This document shows positions 50,644-60,239 of a stretch of 64,000 bases of DNA, piece after piece. The stretch lies in contig JAHBUD010000001.1 in assembly GCA_019638255.1 (NCBI GenBank), positions 124,001 to 188,000 on the forward strand, given 5' to 3'. The notes under the pieces are model-generated. The model was not told the DNA's origin and did no database searches. It saw nothing but the letters and a program-made list of their open reading frames with translations. The DNA comes from Cyclobacteriaceae bacterium. GTDB lineage: Bacteria; Bacteroidota; Bacteroidia; Cytophagales; Cyclobacteriaceae. Position 1 is the first letter of the stretch. The number at the start of each line of letters is the position of its first letter. A program made the translations under genes and the position numbers.

Positions 50644-51314
50644 TCTATTTCTAAGATTTTTTCTTCCAGTTTTTTGATGCGCACACGTAGCGACACAATC
50701 CACAGTCCGATTAAAAACCAACCGATAACGGCCGGATAGAAAACCAGGCGCATTCGGCTATCCAGGTCATAAGCGTTAAAACCTGGATTACCACCGCTGC
50801 CCGGATGCACACTGCTGGTAAGGCGAGGTATGATAAAGATAAGGGGTACCATGGCCGCAAATGCAAAAATGTTGTACACCGCACTTAGCCGGGCTCGTTG
50901 TTCCTCATTATCCAACGATCCGCGCAACACAAAATACGCCAGGTAAACCAGCAACGCTATGGCTGCTCCGTTCTGCTTCGGATCTCCGTGCCACGGAGAG
51001 CCCCACGTGTAGTTCGCCCATAACATTCCCGTTACCATTCCCAATATTCCGAAGGCTGTACCAACATGCGCGTAGCTAACCGACTTCACGTCATCATCGT
51101 GTAGTGGATTCCGCAAGTACCGTATTGCATAGTAAAGCGACATAAGATAAAGCAGCACCATTCCAAACCACATGGGCACATGAAAGTACAACGCACGAAC
51201 AGTTTCATTCAGAATATTTAGCCGCGGTACATCCATCAACAGACCTGCTGTGTGTACATACACCAGTAAAACAACAGCAACTATTTTTAACCAGGTCTTC
51301 ATTCTTAGTTTCAT
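50640..51314 (-). CDS. ccmC: Cytochrome c assembly protein CcmC
   Basis: A 224-residue membrane protein with six helices. The WWD-type motif is ANYTWGSPWHGDPKQNGAA, flanked by His-containing loops (ALYFHVPMWFG and RLTSSVHPGSG), as expected for heme delivery to CcmE. The start at 51314 (MKLRMKTW) has an alternative four codons in (51302). Its stop overlaps the ccmD start, suggesting coupling. ccmB lies 41 bases upstream. Confidence 0.9.
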   Translation of the reverse strand: MKLRMKTWLKIVAVVLLVYVHTAGLLMDVPRLNILNETVRALYFHVPMWFGMVLLYLMSLYYAIRYLRNPLHDDDVKSVSYAHVGTAFGILGMVTGMLWANYTWGSPWHGDPKQNGAAIALLVYLAYFVLRGSLDNEEQRARLSAVYNIFAFAAMVPLIFIIPRLTSSVHPGSGGNPGFNAYDLDSRMRLVFYPAVIGWFLIGLWIVSLRVRIKKLEEKILEIE

Positions 51315-51355
51315 GAGCAGTGGGCAAAATTATTATTGCCTATTGCTTAGTGATT

Positions 51356-52024
51356 TTAACTGCGCCAAATATACGGGAACAGAATATACCCTAACACCCC
51401 TGCAATACAATTTATGGCCAGCAGGTTCAGAAGTTCATCGGTACTCGCTGAACGGTCAATACCATCCAATGCATTTTTGGTTACGCGAACAGCCATCAAC
51501 AAAATGGAAATTACTACTGGAAAACTCAGTACTGCCATCAGCACGTTGCTGTTACTGGCCTTGGCGGCAATGCCCGATATTAAACTCAGGGAAGTTGAAA
51601 AGCCGATAGATGCCAATACCAACACCGATAGAAAAATCACACGATCCTGAACGGGATCAAAAATAAAAACTGAAAACAAGAGGTAGCCAACAAAAGCAAT
51701 GAGCCAACACAACAAAATATTATAAACGGTTTTGGCAATGATAATTTCCTGGGCGCTGGCTATTGTGTACAAGTAAATGAAAACGCCTTTCTTTTCACCG
51801 ATAAAACTTTTTGCTACGCTGTTGACAACCGAAAATAAAATGGTTAGCCAAAACAAAGCGGACCAGGTATAGGCACTGATGGAATTTTCCCGCAGGTTAA
51901 AGGTGAGATAACAAATGAAAATGAGGCTGAACAAATACAGGCCCAGACCTGCAATAACCGACTTGCGTCTAAGCTCAAGAATAAACTCCTTTCGGATAAG
52001 CTGAATAATAATTTTCGTGCTCAA
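51356..52024 (-). CDS. ccmB: Heme exporter permease CcmB
   Basis: The 222-residue, six-helix protein resembles CcmB, the membrane subunit of the CcmAB heme/holo-CcmE transporter. It begins with LIRKEFILELRRKSVIAGLGLY and has the FIGEKKGVFIYLYTIASAQEI loop typical for the family. CcmA, its ATPase, is not found next to it here. It heads the minus-strand ccm operon, 101 bases from the divergent sugar operon. Confidence 0.88.
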   Translation of the reverse strand: MSTKIIIQLIRKEFILELRRKSVIAGLGLYLFSLIFICYLTFNLRENSISAYTWSALFWLTILFSVVNSVAKSFIGEKKGVFIYLYTIASAQEIIIAKTVYNILLCWLIAFVGYLLFSVFIFDPVQDRVIFLSVLVLASIGFSTSLSLISGIAAKASNSNVLMAVLSFPVVISILLMAVRVTKNALDGIDRSASTDELLNLLAINCIAGVLGYILFPYIWRS

Positions 52025-52096
52025 AATGCTGATTTTCCGGATGGTGCAAGTTTATTGAAAATCAGCCCAAAATAACGGTCTCACTGCATAAATTGT

Positions 52097-52104
52097 TAGT
52101 TTTG
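52097..52104 (+). promoter_or_regulatory. Candidate -7 element for the nucleotide-sugar operon
   Basis: TAGTTTTG fits TAnnTTTG and lies 21 bases before the ATG at 52126. It overlaps the upstream TTG that opens the longest reading frame, supporting the ATG start. Confidence 0.4.
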
Positions 52105-52125
52105 CACTCCATTTTAGCGCACTTC

Positions 52126-53151
52126 ATGAGCAACAAAAAGACAGTATTGGTTACCGGTTCGGCAGGCTTTATTGGGTTCCACCTGAGTAAACGGCTCTGT
52201 GCGGAAGGTTACCAGGTTACCGGAACCGACAACCTGAATGATTACTATGATGTGCGCCTGAAATACTCCCGTTTGGAGATTTTAAAACAAACGGAAGGGT
52301 TCACTTTTATTGAAGCGGAGCTTACGGATAAAAAAGCAATTGATTCAATATTCTCTTCCGGCAATTTCAACTACGTTATAAACCTGGCCGCGCAAGCCGG
52401 TGTTCGGTATTCCCTTACCAACCCATACGCTTACCTGGAAAGCAACATGCATGGGTTTCTTAATATTCTCGAGGCGTGCCGGCACAACAACGTTGAACAC
52501 CTTGTGTATGCATCTTCCAGCTCGGTATATGGCGCCAATAAAAAAATGCCTTTCTCGGTACACCATAATGTGGATCATCCCATTTCGCTTTACGCAGCAT
52601 CTAAAAAATCAAATGAGCTGATGGCCCACACCTATTCAGCGCTATACAATTTGCCCACTACCGGGCTTCGTTTTTTTACAGTGTATGGCCCTTACGGCAG
52701 ACCGGACATGGCCTTGTTCATTTTCACCAAAGCTATTGTTGAGGGTAACCCGATTGATGTTTATAATCACGGGAAGATGAGGCGCGATTTCACCTATATC
52801 GATGATATTGTTGAGGGCATTACACGGCTACTTCCCTTAACACCTAAACCAAACGCACAGTGGGATAGCCATCAGCCGGACCCTGCTTCCAGCTTTGCAC
52901 CTTATAAAATTTACAACATCGGGAATAATAAGCCGGTTGAATTGCTCCGGTTTATTGAAGTGATAGAAGAAAAGCTTGAAAAAAAAGCGATAAAGAATTT
53001 AATGCCTATTCAGGATGGTGATGTACCAGAAACCTATGCAGATGTTGATGACCTGATGCGCGATGCAGGATTTAAGCCGGCAACAGCAATAGAAGATGGC
53101 ATCGGCAAATTTATTGAATGGTATACGGAGTATTACAACATTAAGAAATAA
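52126..53151 (+). CDS. UDP-glucuronate 4-epimerase-like NAD-dependent epimerase
   Basis: A 341-residue extended SDR protein. The NAD loop is [15 protein letters not shown], the active-site Tyr-Lys is in [14 protein letters not shown], and the family features [12 protein letters not shown] and [14 protein letters not shown] identify the UDP-glucuronate epimerase group. It would produce UDP-galacturonate for surface polysaccharides. The longer frame to 52093 is rejected because it runs through the -7 box. It is followed after eight bases by the nucleotide-sugar dehydrogenase gene. Confidence 0.88.
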   Translation: MSNKKTVLVTGSAGFIGFHLSKRLCAEGYQVTGTDNLNDYYDVRLKYSRLEILKQTEGFTFIEAELTDKKAIDSIFSSGNFNYVINLAAQAGVRYSLTNPYAYLESNMHGFLNILEACRHNNVEHLVYASSSSVYGANKKMPFSVHHNVDHPISLYAASKKSNELMAHTYSALYNLPTTGLRFFTVYGPYGRPDMALFIFTKAIVEGNPIDVYNHGKMRRDFTYIDDIVEGITRLLPLTPKPNAQWDSHQPDPASSFAPYKIYNIGNNKPVELLRFIEVIEEKLEKKAIKNLMPIQDGDVPETYADVDDLMRDAGFKPATAIEDGIGKFIEWYTEYYNIKK

Positions 53152-53159
53152 GAAGATAG

Positions 53160-54410
53160 ATGGAGAAAATTGGCATAATCGGATTGGGATACGTAGGACT
53201 TCCTTTAGCCGTAGAGTTTGGTAAAGTGGTAGATGTAGTTGGCTTCGACATCAACACGGATCGGATAAATGAACTAAAGAAAGGGCATGATCGCACGCGC
53301 GAAGTGGAGGATGAAGAATTAAAGCTGGCCACTAAACTTACCTATTCCAGCAATCCCGATGACTTGAAAAGCGCAAACTATTTCATCGTTACCGTTCCAA
53401 CCCCTGTAGATGAATACCGTAAGCCTGATTTGCGTCCGCTTCAAAGTGCCAGCAAAACATTAGGGTCAGTTATAAAAAGGGGTGACACCGTTATCTACGA
53501 ATCAACCGTATACCCGGGATGCACCGAAGAAGATTGTATTCCGATTATTGAAAAGATAAGCGGTCTGAAGTACAACGTAGATTTCTTCGCAGGTTATTCA
53601 CCCGAGCGGATTAACCCGGGCGACAAGCATCACCGGGTTACAACCATTAAAAAAGTAACCAGCGGCAGCACCCCTGAAGTTGCGGAAAAAGTAGATCAGC
53701 TTTATCGCAAAATTATTACTGCCGGTACACACAAAGCCTCTTCTATTCGCGTTGCTGAAGCCGCCAAAGTAATTGAAAATGCTCAGCGCGATATCAACAT
53801 CGCATTTGTGAATGAGCTCGCGTTGATTTTTGATAAGATGGGAATTGATACCCACGAAGTACTGGAAGCTGCCGGCACAAAATGGAATTTCCTTCCGTTT
53901 AAACCCGGCCTGGTGGGTGGCCATTGCATTGGTGTGGATCCCTATTATCTGACGTATAAAGCCGAAAGTCTGGGGTACCATCCGGAAGTAATTCTGGCTG
54001 GCCGAAGAATAAACGATAATATGGGAGCGTACATTGCCGGTAATGTGATCAAACTTATGGCACAAAACCAACTGCCCGTTTACGGAGCCGATGTTTTGGT
54101 GCTAGGCATAACCTTCAAAGAGAATTGCCCCGACATTCGAAACAGCAAGGTGGTGGACGTGATACAGGAGCTGAAAAACTACAGCACCAATGTTGACATT
54201 TTTGATCCCTGGGCTGAAAACGATGAGGTGAAGCACGAGTACGGGTTATCCCTCATCAGTAAACCATCCAAAAAATATCATGCAATTCTGTTGGCTGTAG
54301 GCCATGAAGAATTTAAATCATTGGATTGGAGTATTGTGAAGCAGGAGAATACCGTTGTGTATGATGTAAAAGGATTCCTTGATCCCGGTGTTGCAACATC
54401 GCGTTTATAA
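53160..54410 (+). CDS. Nucleotide sugar dehydrogenase (UDP-GlcNAc/GalNAc-type)
   Basis: A 416-residue enzyme of the UDP-glucose/GDP-mannose dehydrogenase family, subgroup WbpO/VipA-like. The Rossmann motif is [17 protein letters not shown], the mid-region has [13 protein letters not shown], and the catalytic cysteine is C256 in [13 protein letters not shown]. The C-terminal domain contains [18 protein letters not shown]. It oxidises a UDP-hexose or N-acetylhexosamine at C6 to the uronic acid. Sequence alone does not fix the sugar. It sits between two epimerase genes, the downstream one only three bases away. Confidence 0.88.
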   Translation: MEKIGIIGLGYVGLPLAVEFGKVVDVVGFDINTDRINELKKGHDRTREVEDEELKLATKLTYSSNPDDLKSANYFIVTVPTPVDEYRKPDLRPLQSASKTLGSVIKRGDTVIYESTVYPGCTEEDCIPIIEKISGLKYNVDFFAGYSPERINPGDKHHRVTTIKKVTSGSTPEVAEKVDQLYRKIITAGTHKASSIRVAEAAKVIENAQRDINIAFVNELALIFDKMGIDTHEVLEAAGTKWNFLPFKPGLVGGHCIGVDPYYLTYKAESLGYHPEVILAGRRINDNMGAYIAGNVIKLMAQNQLPVYGADVLVLGITFKENCPDIRNSKVVDVIQELKNYSTNVDIFDPWAENDEVKHEYGLSLISKPSKKYHAILLAVGHEEFKSLDWSIVKQENTVVYDVKGFLDPGVATSRL

Positions 54411-54413
54411 ATC

Positions 54414-55442
54414 ATGAGCACATCAAAAAAAATTCTGGTTACAGGCGGTGCAGGCTACATTGGCGCACACACCGTTGTTGAATTGATTGCAGCCGGTTAC
54501 GAACCCGTAATTGTAGATAATTTATCAGCTAGCGACAAAACATTGTTGAGGGGCGTTCAGCAACTCACCGGAAAGACATTGAATTTTCACCAGGGAGATT
54601 GCCGCGATAAAAATTTCCTGAACTTCGTTTTTAAAACGCAAGGCCCGATTAATTGCGTCATGCATTTTGCGGCTTTTAAATCGGTAGGAGAATCTGTTCA
54701 AAAGCCCTTGCTTTACCATCATAACAACGTGGGCTCAGTGCTTACCCTGCTGGAAGTGATGAGTGAGCATGCAGTTACGGATTTCGTTTTCTCCTCATCC
54801 TGCACGGTGTATGGCCAGCCCGACAAAATACCAGTGGATGAAAAGGCTCCGTTCAAACGCGCTGAATCACCCTATGGTGCAACCAAGCAGTTGTGTGAAC
54901 GAATACTGGAAGATGTGCACACTACAGGGTTTCGCATTATTTCACTACGCTATTTCAATCCAATTGGGGCACACCCCAGTGGTTTGATTGGCGAACTTCC
55001 TATTGGCATACCCAACAACTTGGTTCCGTTCATCACCCAAACGGCAGCAGGCTTACGCAAAAAACTCACTGTATTCGGCAATAACTATAACACGCCCGAT
55101 GGCTCCTGCATTCGTGACTTTATTCATGTAGGAGACCTGGCCGATGTGCACGTGAAGGCATTGGCCTACCTGGAAAAAGATACCCGAAAAAACGTGTACG
55201 ATGTATTCAATGTGGGCACAGGAAAAGGTGCTTCTGTACTAGAACTGGTAAACTTGTTTATTCGTACCACCGGGGCACCTCTTCCTTTTGTAATCGGGCC
55301 CCGAAGACCGGGCGATGTAGAAAAAGTTTATGCCGATCCAACCCGTGTAAATACAGTATTGCGTTGGTCTTCACGATATTCAATGGAAGATGCCCTGAAA
55401 CACGCCTGGGCATGGGAACAAAAGCTTCATAAAAGCCACTAA
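54414..55442 (+). CDS. galE: UDP-glucose 4-epimerase
   Basis: A 342-residue SDR enzyme. The NAD loop is TGGAGYIGAHTVVEL, the active site is SPYGATKQLCERI, and the GalE segments DGSCIRDFIHVGDLADVHV and GTGKGASVLEL are in place. It interconverts UDP-Glc/UDP-Gal or the N-acetyl forms for polysaccharide synthesis. It starts three bases after the dehydrogenase and is nine bases from the aminotransferase, so it is within the same operon. Confidence 0.93.
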   Translation: MSTSKKILVTGGAGYIGAHTVVELIAAGYEPVIVDNLSASDKTLLRGVQQLTGKTLNFHQGDCRDKNFLNFVFKTQGPINCVMHFAAFKSVGESVQKPLLYHHNNVGSVLTLLEVMSEHAVTDFVFSSSCTVYGQPDKIPVDEKAPFKRAESPYGATKQLCERILEDVHTTGFRIISLRYFNPIGAHPSGLIGELPIGIPNNLVPFITQTAAGLRKKLTVFGNNYNTPDGSCIRDFIHVGDLADVHVKALAYLEKDTRKNVYDVFNVGTGKGASVLELVNLFIRTTGAPLPFVIGPRRPGDVEKVYADPTRVNTVLRWSSRYSMEDALKHAWAWEQKLHKSH

Positions 55443-55451
55443 CTTTAACGT

Positions 55452-56558
55452 GTGGATATTCCATTCGTCAACCTCCGCTTACAATACGAATCGCTGCGTG
55501 CTGAAATTGATGAAGCTATTCAAAACGTTTTGCATGAAGCCCGCTTTATTGGTGGTGGTGCCGTAAAAGTTTTTGAAAAGCAGTTTGCTTCGTTGTTTGA
55601 TGTTCCCCACTGCATCAGTACCGGTAATGGAACAGACTCACTTTTTATTATTCTAAAAGCCTTAGGTATTCAGGCAGGCGATGAAGTAATCACACCTGCT
55701 TTTGGTTGCATGCCCTCTGCTGAGGTGATTTCGTTAGCCGGTGCGAAGCCAGTCTTCTGCGATGTTGACCCGGAATTTTATACCCTTGATCCGGAGAAGC
55801 TACTCGAAAAAATCAATGCCAAAACAAAAGCTGTTATTGCCGTGCACCTTTACGGGCAAGCGGCACCCCTGCAAGCATTGAAAAAAATTTGTGACGATAA
55901 GAAAACCTTCCTGATTGAAGATTGTGCGCAAGCACACCTTACACAAGAAAATAATCACATAGCAGGAACAGTAGGGATTGCCTCTGCCTTTAGTTTTTAC
56001 CCCACTAAAAACCTGGGTGCATTCGGTGATGCCGGCTGCATTCTAACGCGCGATCTACACCTGGCGGAAAAAATGAGAAGACTTCGCAACCACGGTGCAC
56101 TGGTTAAAGATGATCATGAACTGGAAGGGACCAACAGCCGGTTGGATACACTTCAGGCAGCTATCTTATCGGTTAAGTTGAAGTACCTGACGCAATGGAA
56201 TACTGCACGCGTGGCTTTGGCACAACATTACAAATCCTTGCTTATAAACATTCCGGAAATTGTGCTGCCCAAAGAACGGCCGGGCTCAACGCATAGTTTT
56301 CATCTCTTCTGCATCCAAACTGCCCATCGCGATTTGCTGAAAAAATATTTGGCCGATTGTGGTGTTGAGACCATTATTCATTATCCAAAAGGGTTGCCAT
56401 TTACACCTGCTTACCAACACTTAAATCATTCAGAAGCCGACTTTCCGGTAACTGCCCATCTGCAAAACCATATTCTTTCGCTGCCGCTTTATCCTGAACT
56501 TAAGGCTGAGGCTGTTGCACAAGTGGCTGAAAGTATCCGTCAATATTTTAAAAAATGA
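55452..56558 (+). CDS. DegT/DnrJ/EryC1/StrS-type sugar aminotransferase
   Basis: A 368-residue PLP enzyme that aminates a keto sugar nucleotide. The start is PFVNLRLQYESLRAEID, the cofactor motifs are GNGTDSLFIILKALG and EDCAQAHLT, and the PLP lysine is K186 in SFYPTKNLGAFGDAG. The RNHG motif appears as LRNHGALVKDDHE. The start codon is GTG, nine bases after galE, with no better ATG. The keto-sugar substrate would have to come from a dehydratase or dehydrogenase that the visible operon does not clearly supply. Confidence 0.9.
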   Translation: MDIPFVNLRLQYESLRAEIDEAIQNVLHEARFIGGGAVKVFEKQFASLFDVPHCISTGNGTDSLFIILKALGIQAGDEVITPAFGCMPSAEVISLAGAKPVFCDVDPEFYTLDPEKLLEKINAKTKAVIAVHLYGQAAPLQALKKICDDKKTFLIEDCAQAHLTQENNHIAGTVGIASAFSFYPTKNLGAFGDAGCILTRDLHLAEKMRRLRNHGALVKDDHELEGTNSRLDTLQAAILSVKLKYLTQWNTARVALAQHYKSLLINIPEIVLPKERPGSTHSFHLFCIQTAHRDLLKKYLADCGVETIIHYPKGLPFTPAYQHLNHSEADFPVTAHLQNHILSLPLYPELKAEAVAQVAESIRQYFKK

Positions 56559-56668
56559 CCTCCTACGTATCTTGTATAATCCTAATCCCTTCGCGTTCAA
56601 TTATCCCCGCAACCTTTAAACATGTCTAATGACATTTTAGGTTAATTTTACGCACTATAACTAATCTC

Positions 56669-57733
56669 ATGGCTACCCCTCTTGCGGCTGCTGTTACCTC
56701 GTTTTTGATCTCCTTTCTGATCATCCCGGTGATCATTAAATACTCGTTGGAAAAAAACCTGGTAGATATTCCCGGCCGTAGGAAAATTCATAAAAAAGTA
56801 ACGCCCTCCATGGGCGGTATCGCCATCTTTATTGCATTCTTTATCGGGTCGCTGATCTGGACGGATATCAATTATTGGAAGGACATCCGCATGATTCTAA
56901 TCGCTTTGTTTATGGTGTTCTTTATTGGTGTGCGCGATGACCTGGTGCCGTTAAAGCCCTACATGAAACTCATCGGACAACTGGTGGCTGCAACCATACT
57001 TATTCTGTTGTTCGATCTCCGGTTAAAATCGATGTATGGCATTTTAGGCATTTATGATATTCCACTTGGGTTAAGTTTTTCGCTCACACTTTTTACCATC
57101 ATCGTAATCACCAATTCTTTCAACCTTATTGATGGGCTGGATGGATTGGCTGCAACCCTGGCGAGTATTTCATTACTCGCCTTCGGCATATGGTTTGTCC
57201 TTGCCGGTGATGGGGTGTTTGCCGTACTCTGCTTTGCCATGCTCGGAGCATTGATAGCATTTTTGATTTTCAATTGGGAGCCATCGAAAATTTTTATGGG
57301 CGACACCGGAGCGTTAGTCGTGGGCATGATGCTTGCCATTACCGCTATTCACTTCATCAATTATAACTACAACCTCCCGGTTGATCATACCGCCCGGTTT
57401 ACAGGGTCGGTGGCACCCGCCATTTGCATGATAATCGTGCCCCTGGTGGATACCATGCGGATATTTGTTTTACGTCTGGCGCGAAAGCAATCGCCTTTTA
57501 CACCCGACAAAAGCCACATTCACCACAGCATTATGCGCCTGGGCTTTTCACATAGCAAAACAGCGTTGTTGTTGGGCGCTGTGCAGGTGTTATATATCAG
57601 TTTGGTTATTTTGATGCTTCCTGTTAATGATAATTATATACTGCTCATAGTGATTTTGTTATCGGTTGTATTAAGTGTAATACTTGACCGGCTTATCCTT
57701 ACCCGGTTAAGCAAGGAAGACCAAACTGTTTAG
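56669..57733 (+). CDS. Undecaprenyl-phosphate GlcNAc-1-phosphate transferase-like (MraY/WecA family)
   Basis: The 354-residue, roughly ten-helix membrane enzyme transfers a sugar 1-phosphate from a UDP-sugar to undecaprenyl phosphate, initiating O-antigen or capsule. The signatures are KVTPSMGGIAIF, GVRDDLVPLKPYMKL, NSFNLIDGLDGLAATLA, WEPSKIFMGDTGALVVG, and the His motif KSHIHHSIMRLGFSH. It belongs to the WecA-like group and is not the cell-wall MraY. It completes the glycan cluster. A 110-base gap with no clear hairpin separates it from the aminotransferase gene. Confidence 0.9.
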   Translation: MATPLAAAVTSFLISFLIIPVIIKYSLEKNLVDIPGRRKIHKKVTPSMGGIAIFIAFFIGSLIWTDINYWKDIRMILIALFMVFFIGVRDDLVPLKPYMKLIGQLVAATILILLFDLRLKSMYGILGIYDIPLGLSFSLTLFTIIVITNSFNLIDGLDGLAATLASISLLAFGIWFVLAGDGVFAVLCFAMLGALIAFLIFNWEPSKIFMGDTGALVVGMMLAITAIHFINYNYNLPVDHTARFTGSVAPAICMIIVPLVDTMRIFVLRLARKQSPFTPDKSHIHHSIMRLGFSHSKTALLLGAVQVLYISLVILMLPVNDNYILLIVILLSVVLSVILDRLILTRLSKEDQTV

Positions 57734-57744
57734 CTGTAATATTG

Positions 57745-57752
57745 TATTTTTG
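57745..57752 (+). promoter_or_regulatory. Candidate -7 element for pheS
   Basis: TATTTTTG fits TAnnTTTG, 14 bases before the pheS ATG in the 33-base gap. No TTTG at the ideal spacing. Confidence 0.4.
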
Positions 57753-57766
57753 AAAGATTTATAATT

Positions 57767-58786
57767 ATGGAAGACCGCATTAAGGCACTGGCAATAGAAG
57801 TTGAATCCTACACCGCATCCGACATGCAAGGTGTTGAAAACTATCGTTTAAAATACATCAGCAAAAAAGGAGTGATCAGCGAATTGTTTGAAACCCTCAA
57901 AACGTTATCGCCTGATGAGAAAAAGAAATCCGGTAAAATACTGAATGAACTAAAACAAGCTGCTGAGCAAAAGCTGAAAGCATTAACAGAAATGCTGGAA
58001 AACAATTCCTCCGCTACAGTTGATATTGACTTGACATTGCCACCCATTCCGAATAAAATTGGCAATCAACATCCGCTTACACTAACCCGTAACCGGATCA
58101 TCGAAATTTTTGAGCGGTTAGGCTTTAATGTTGCCGATGGTCCTGAGATCGAAGACGACTGGCATAATTTCTCAGCGTTGAATTTTCCGGAGAATCACCC
58201 CGCACGCGAAATGCAGGACACATTCTTTGTCGAAAAAAATCCCGATATGCTGTTGCGTACGCACACTTCCAACGTGCAAATCAGGTTAATGACGAAACAG
58301 AAGCCACCACTGCGTGCCATTATGCCCGGTCGTGTCTATCGTAATGAAGCGATTTCTGCAAGGGCGCATTGCTTCTTTCATCAGGTAGAGGGGCTATACG
58401 TTGATCGAAACGTTGGCTTTGCTGATCTGAAACAAACGCTCTATCATTTTGCTAAAGAGATGTATGGAAAGGATATCAAAATCAGGTTTCGTCCATCCTT
58501 TTTTCCATTTACTGAACCAAGCGCTGAAATTGATATTTCGTGCCTGATCTGCAAAGGTGATGGTTGCAACATCTGCAAGCAAACCGGTTGGGTTGAAATT
58601 GCAGGCTCTGGAATGGTTCATCCCAACGTGCTAAAAAACTGTGGTATTGATCCGGAAGAATTTACCGGCTTTGCCTTCGGCATGGGCATTGAACGGGTCA
58701 CCATGCTGCGTTACCAGGTGAATGATTTACGGTTGTATTCAGAGAATGATATCAGGTTCTTGAAACAGTTTCATTCCGTTATTTAA
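57767..58786 (+). CDS. pheS: Phenylalanyl-tRNA synthetase alpha subunit
   Basis: A 339-residue class II synthetase subunit. The N-terminal coiled coil is KYISKKGVISELFETLKTL. Motif 2 is in PGRVYRNEAISARAHCFFHQVEGLYVD. A zinc-type Cys cluster CLICKGDGCNICKQTGW precedes GSGMVHPNVL, and motif 3 is GFAFGMGIERVTMLRYQ. It needs PheT as partner; pheT is not adjacent in the window. The TAA stop overlaps the ATG of the next gene by one base. Confidence 0.95.
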   Translation: MEDRIKALAIEVESYTASDMQGVENYRLKYISKKGVISELFETLKTLSPDEKKKSGKILNELKQAAEQKLKALTEMLENNSSATVDIDLTLPPIPNKIGNQHPLTLTRNRIIEIFERLGFNVADGPEIEDDWHNFSALNFPENHPAREMQDTFFVEKNPDMLLRTHTSNVQIRLMTKQKPPLRAIMPGRVYRNEAISARAHCFFHQVEGLYVDRNVGFADLKQTLYHFAKEMYGKDIKIRFRPSFFPFTEPSAEIDISCLICKGDGCNICKQTGWVEIAGSGMVHPNVLKNCGIDPEEFTGFAFGMGIERVTMLRYQVNDLRLYSENDIRFLKQFHSVI

Positions 58787-59652
58787 TGGTGCTTTCGGAT
58801 AACATAAAAACCATTGGAGTTGCCGGTGCCGGAACGATGGGGCAAGGGATAGCCCAAGTGTGTGCAACTGCAGGCTATCAGGTTATCCTCTATGATGTTG
58901 CTGAACCTCAACTGGGCAATGCAAAAACACTGATTCATAAATCGCTACAGATTGCTGTAGAGAAAGGAAAACTAAAAACCGATGAATCAAATCAAATTCT
59001 TTCGCGCATACAATTTCAGCCCGACATTAATCAACTGCAAGCGGATTTGATTATTGAGGCAGCGTTAGAAAACCTTGATGTTAAGAAAAAGCTCTTCAGC
59101 AAACTGGAATCCATCAACACGGAATCGTGTATACTCACTACAAACACCTCTTCTATACCAGTAACTCAAATTGCATCGGCTTTGAAGCATCCTCATCGGT
59201 TTGCCGGACTGCACTTTTTCAATCCTGCGCACATCATGAAGCTGGTCGAGATTATCTCAGGAGTGAATACCACAACTGAAACTGTTGATACCTTAAAAGT
59301 ATTTTGTGAAAAAATTGGAAAAATTGCCGTGCTGACAAAAGATTCCCCCGGATTTATCGTTAACCGGGTAGCACGGCATTATTACGTAGAAGCCTTGAAG
59401 TTACTGGAAGAAAATGTTTCTGATATTCATACAATCGATGCCTTAATGAAGGCATCCGGATTTAAAATGGGACCGTTTGAATTAATGGATTTAATTGGCG
59501 TGGATACAAATTTTTCGGTTACCACCTCCATTTACAATGCGTTTCATCAGGAACCTAAATTCAGGCCAAGCCGTATTCAGCAGCAAAAAGTTGATGCGGG
59601 ACACAATGGAAGAAAAAGCGGAAAAGGATTCTATGATTACTCCAACGGGTAA
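58786..59652 (+). CDS. 3-hydroxybutyryl-CoA dehydrogenase (3-hydroxyacyl-CoA dehydrogenase)
   Basis: The 288-residue enzyme oxidises 3-hydroxyacyl-CoA with NAD. The Rossmann motif is GVAGAGTMGQGIAQVCA. The signature NTSSIPVTQIASALKHPHRFAGLHFFNPAH includes the catalytic His of the HFFNP motif. The C-terminal domain has SPGFIVNRVARHYYVEALKLL and GFKMGPFELMDLIGVD. It starts on the last base of the pheS stop codon. No other beta-oxidation gene is present in the window, so the pairing with pheS is likely only positional. Confidence 0.93.
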   Translation: MVLSDNIKTIGVAGAGTMGQGIAQVCATAGYQVILYDVAEPQLGNAKTLIHKSLQIAVEKGKLKTDESNQILSRIQFQPDINQLQADLIIEAALENLDVKKKLFSKLESINTESCILTTNTSSIPVTQIASALKHPHRFAGLHFFNPAHIMKLVEIISGVNTTTETVDTLKVFCEKIGKIAVLTKDSPGFIVNRVARHYYVEALKLLEENVSDIHTIDALMKASGFKMGPFELMDLIGVDTNFSVTTSIYNAFHQEPKFRPSRIQQQKVDAGHNGRKSGKGFYDYSNG

Positions 59653-59698
59653 CACGGTTTACACAACAACGCGAAGCTCAGCAACAGGAAAAGCCAAA

Positions 59699-60148
59699 AT
59701 GAAAATCCGGTTTAAACTTGTGGGATTTTCGTTTGCCGTTTTCTTATCGCTTGTCCTTTCCTGCACCCCCGATGAATTTGATGATCCCATACCCATAATC
59801 TTCTTTCAGCCAATAGAAATAAACATAGCCTTACCCCAATATGCAAACCTCAATACACTGGGCTATGTTTACATTGATGATAATGCGGGAGTACGCGGGA
59901 TTATATTGCACAAAAAAAATCCGTTTACATACCTGGCCATCGAACGTAACTGCTCCTTTCAGCCAAACCAGGCATGTGCAACCGTTGAAGTTCATACCTC
60001 AACATTGTTTCTACAAGATGCTTGTTGTGGCTCAATGTTTAATTGGGATGGCGTGCCGACAGCCGGAGTGGCCTGGCGACCATTAAGGCAGTATAAAACA
60101 AGCCTCAATGGTACGCTGCTTACCATTACAGATGAGATCATAAACTAA
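59699..60148 (+). CDS. Rieske-fold-like lipoprotein with altered ligand positions
   Basis: A 149-residue precursor. The N-terminal signal peptide ends SLVLSC, a lipobox. The mature part reads like a Rieske ferredoxin fold: GVRGIILHKKNPFTYLAIER, then NCSFQPNQAC, later DACCGSMFNWDG, and finally PLRQYKTSLNG. In normal Rieske proteins the two cluster loops are CxH and CxxHG. Here the first loop is CSF and the second is CCGS, with no His at either position, so a 2Fe-2S cluster with the usual Cys2-His2 ligands is unlikely. The frame extends upstream to 59495, but the ATG at 59699 is the only start giving a signal peptide. It converges on the MoxR gene. Confidence 0.65.
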   Translation: MKIRFKLVGFSFAVFLSLVLSCTPDEFDDPIPIIFFQPIEINIALPQYANLNTLGYVYIDDNAGVRGIILHKKNPFTYLAIERNCSFQPNQACATVEVHTSTLFLQDACCGSMFNWDGVPTAGVAWRPLRQYKTSLNGTLLTITDEIIN

Positions 60149-60239
60149 ATTCACATTATGTCTTTGCAGCAGGTAGGCTTGAGTCGGTATCTAAGAGATC
60201 ACGGTTCAAGCCCGCGATGACACTGAATTGTTGGAGGGA

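Noticed and set aside
50644-50721. Extended ccmD frame to 50721
   Set aside because: The extension overlaps the end of ccmC and has no signal-like sequence; the ATG at 50643 fits the ATGA junction.
59495-59698. Extended frame upstream of the Rieske-like lipoprotein
   Set aside because: It runs in another frame through the 3-hydroxyacyl-CoA dehydrogenase gene; only the ATG at 59699 gives a signal peptide.
60198-60218. tRNA T-arm-like hairpin: ATCACGG, loop TTCAAGC, CCGCGAT
   Set aside because: It resembles a T-arm, but no matching acceptor, D or anticodon arms are found at correct distances. It may be a hairpin between convergent genes or a tRNA fragment; not enough for a tRNA call.
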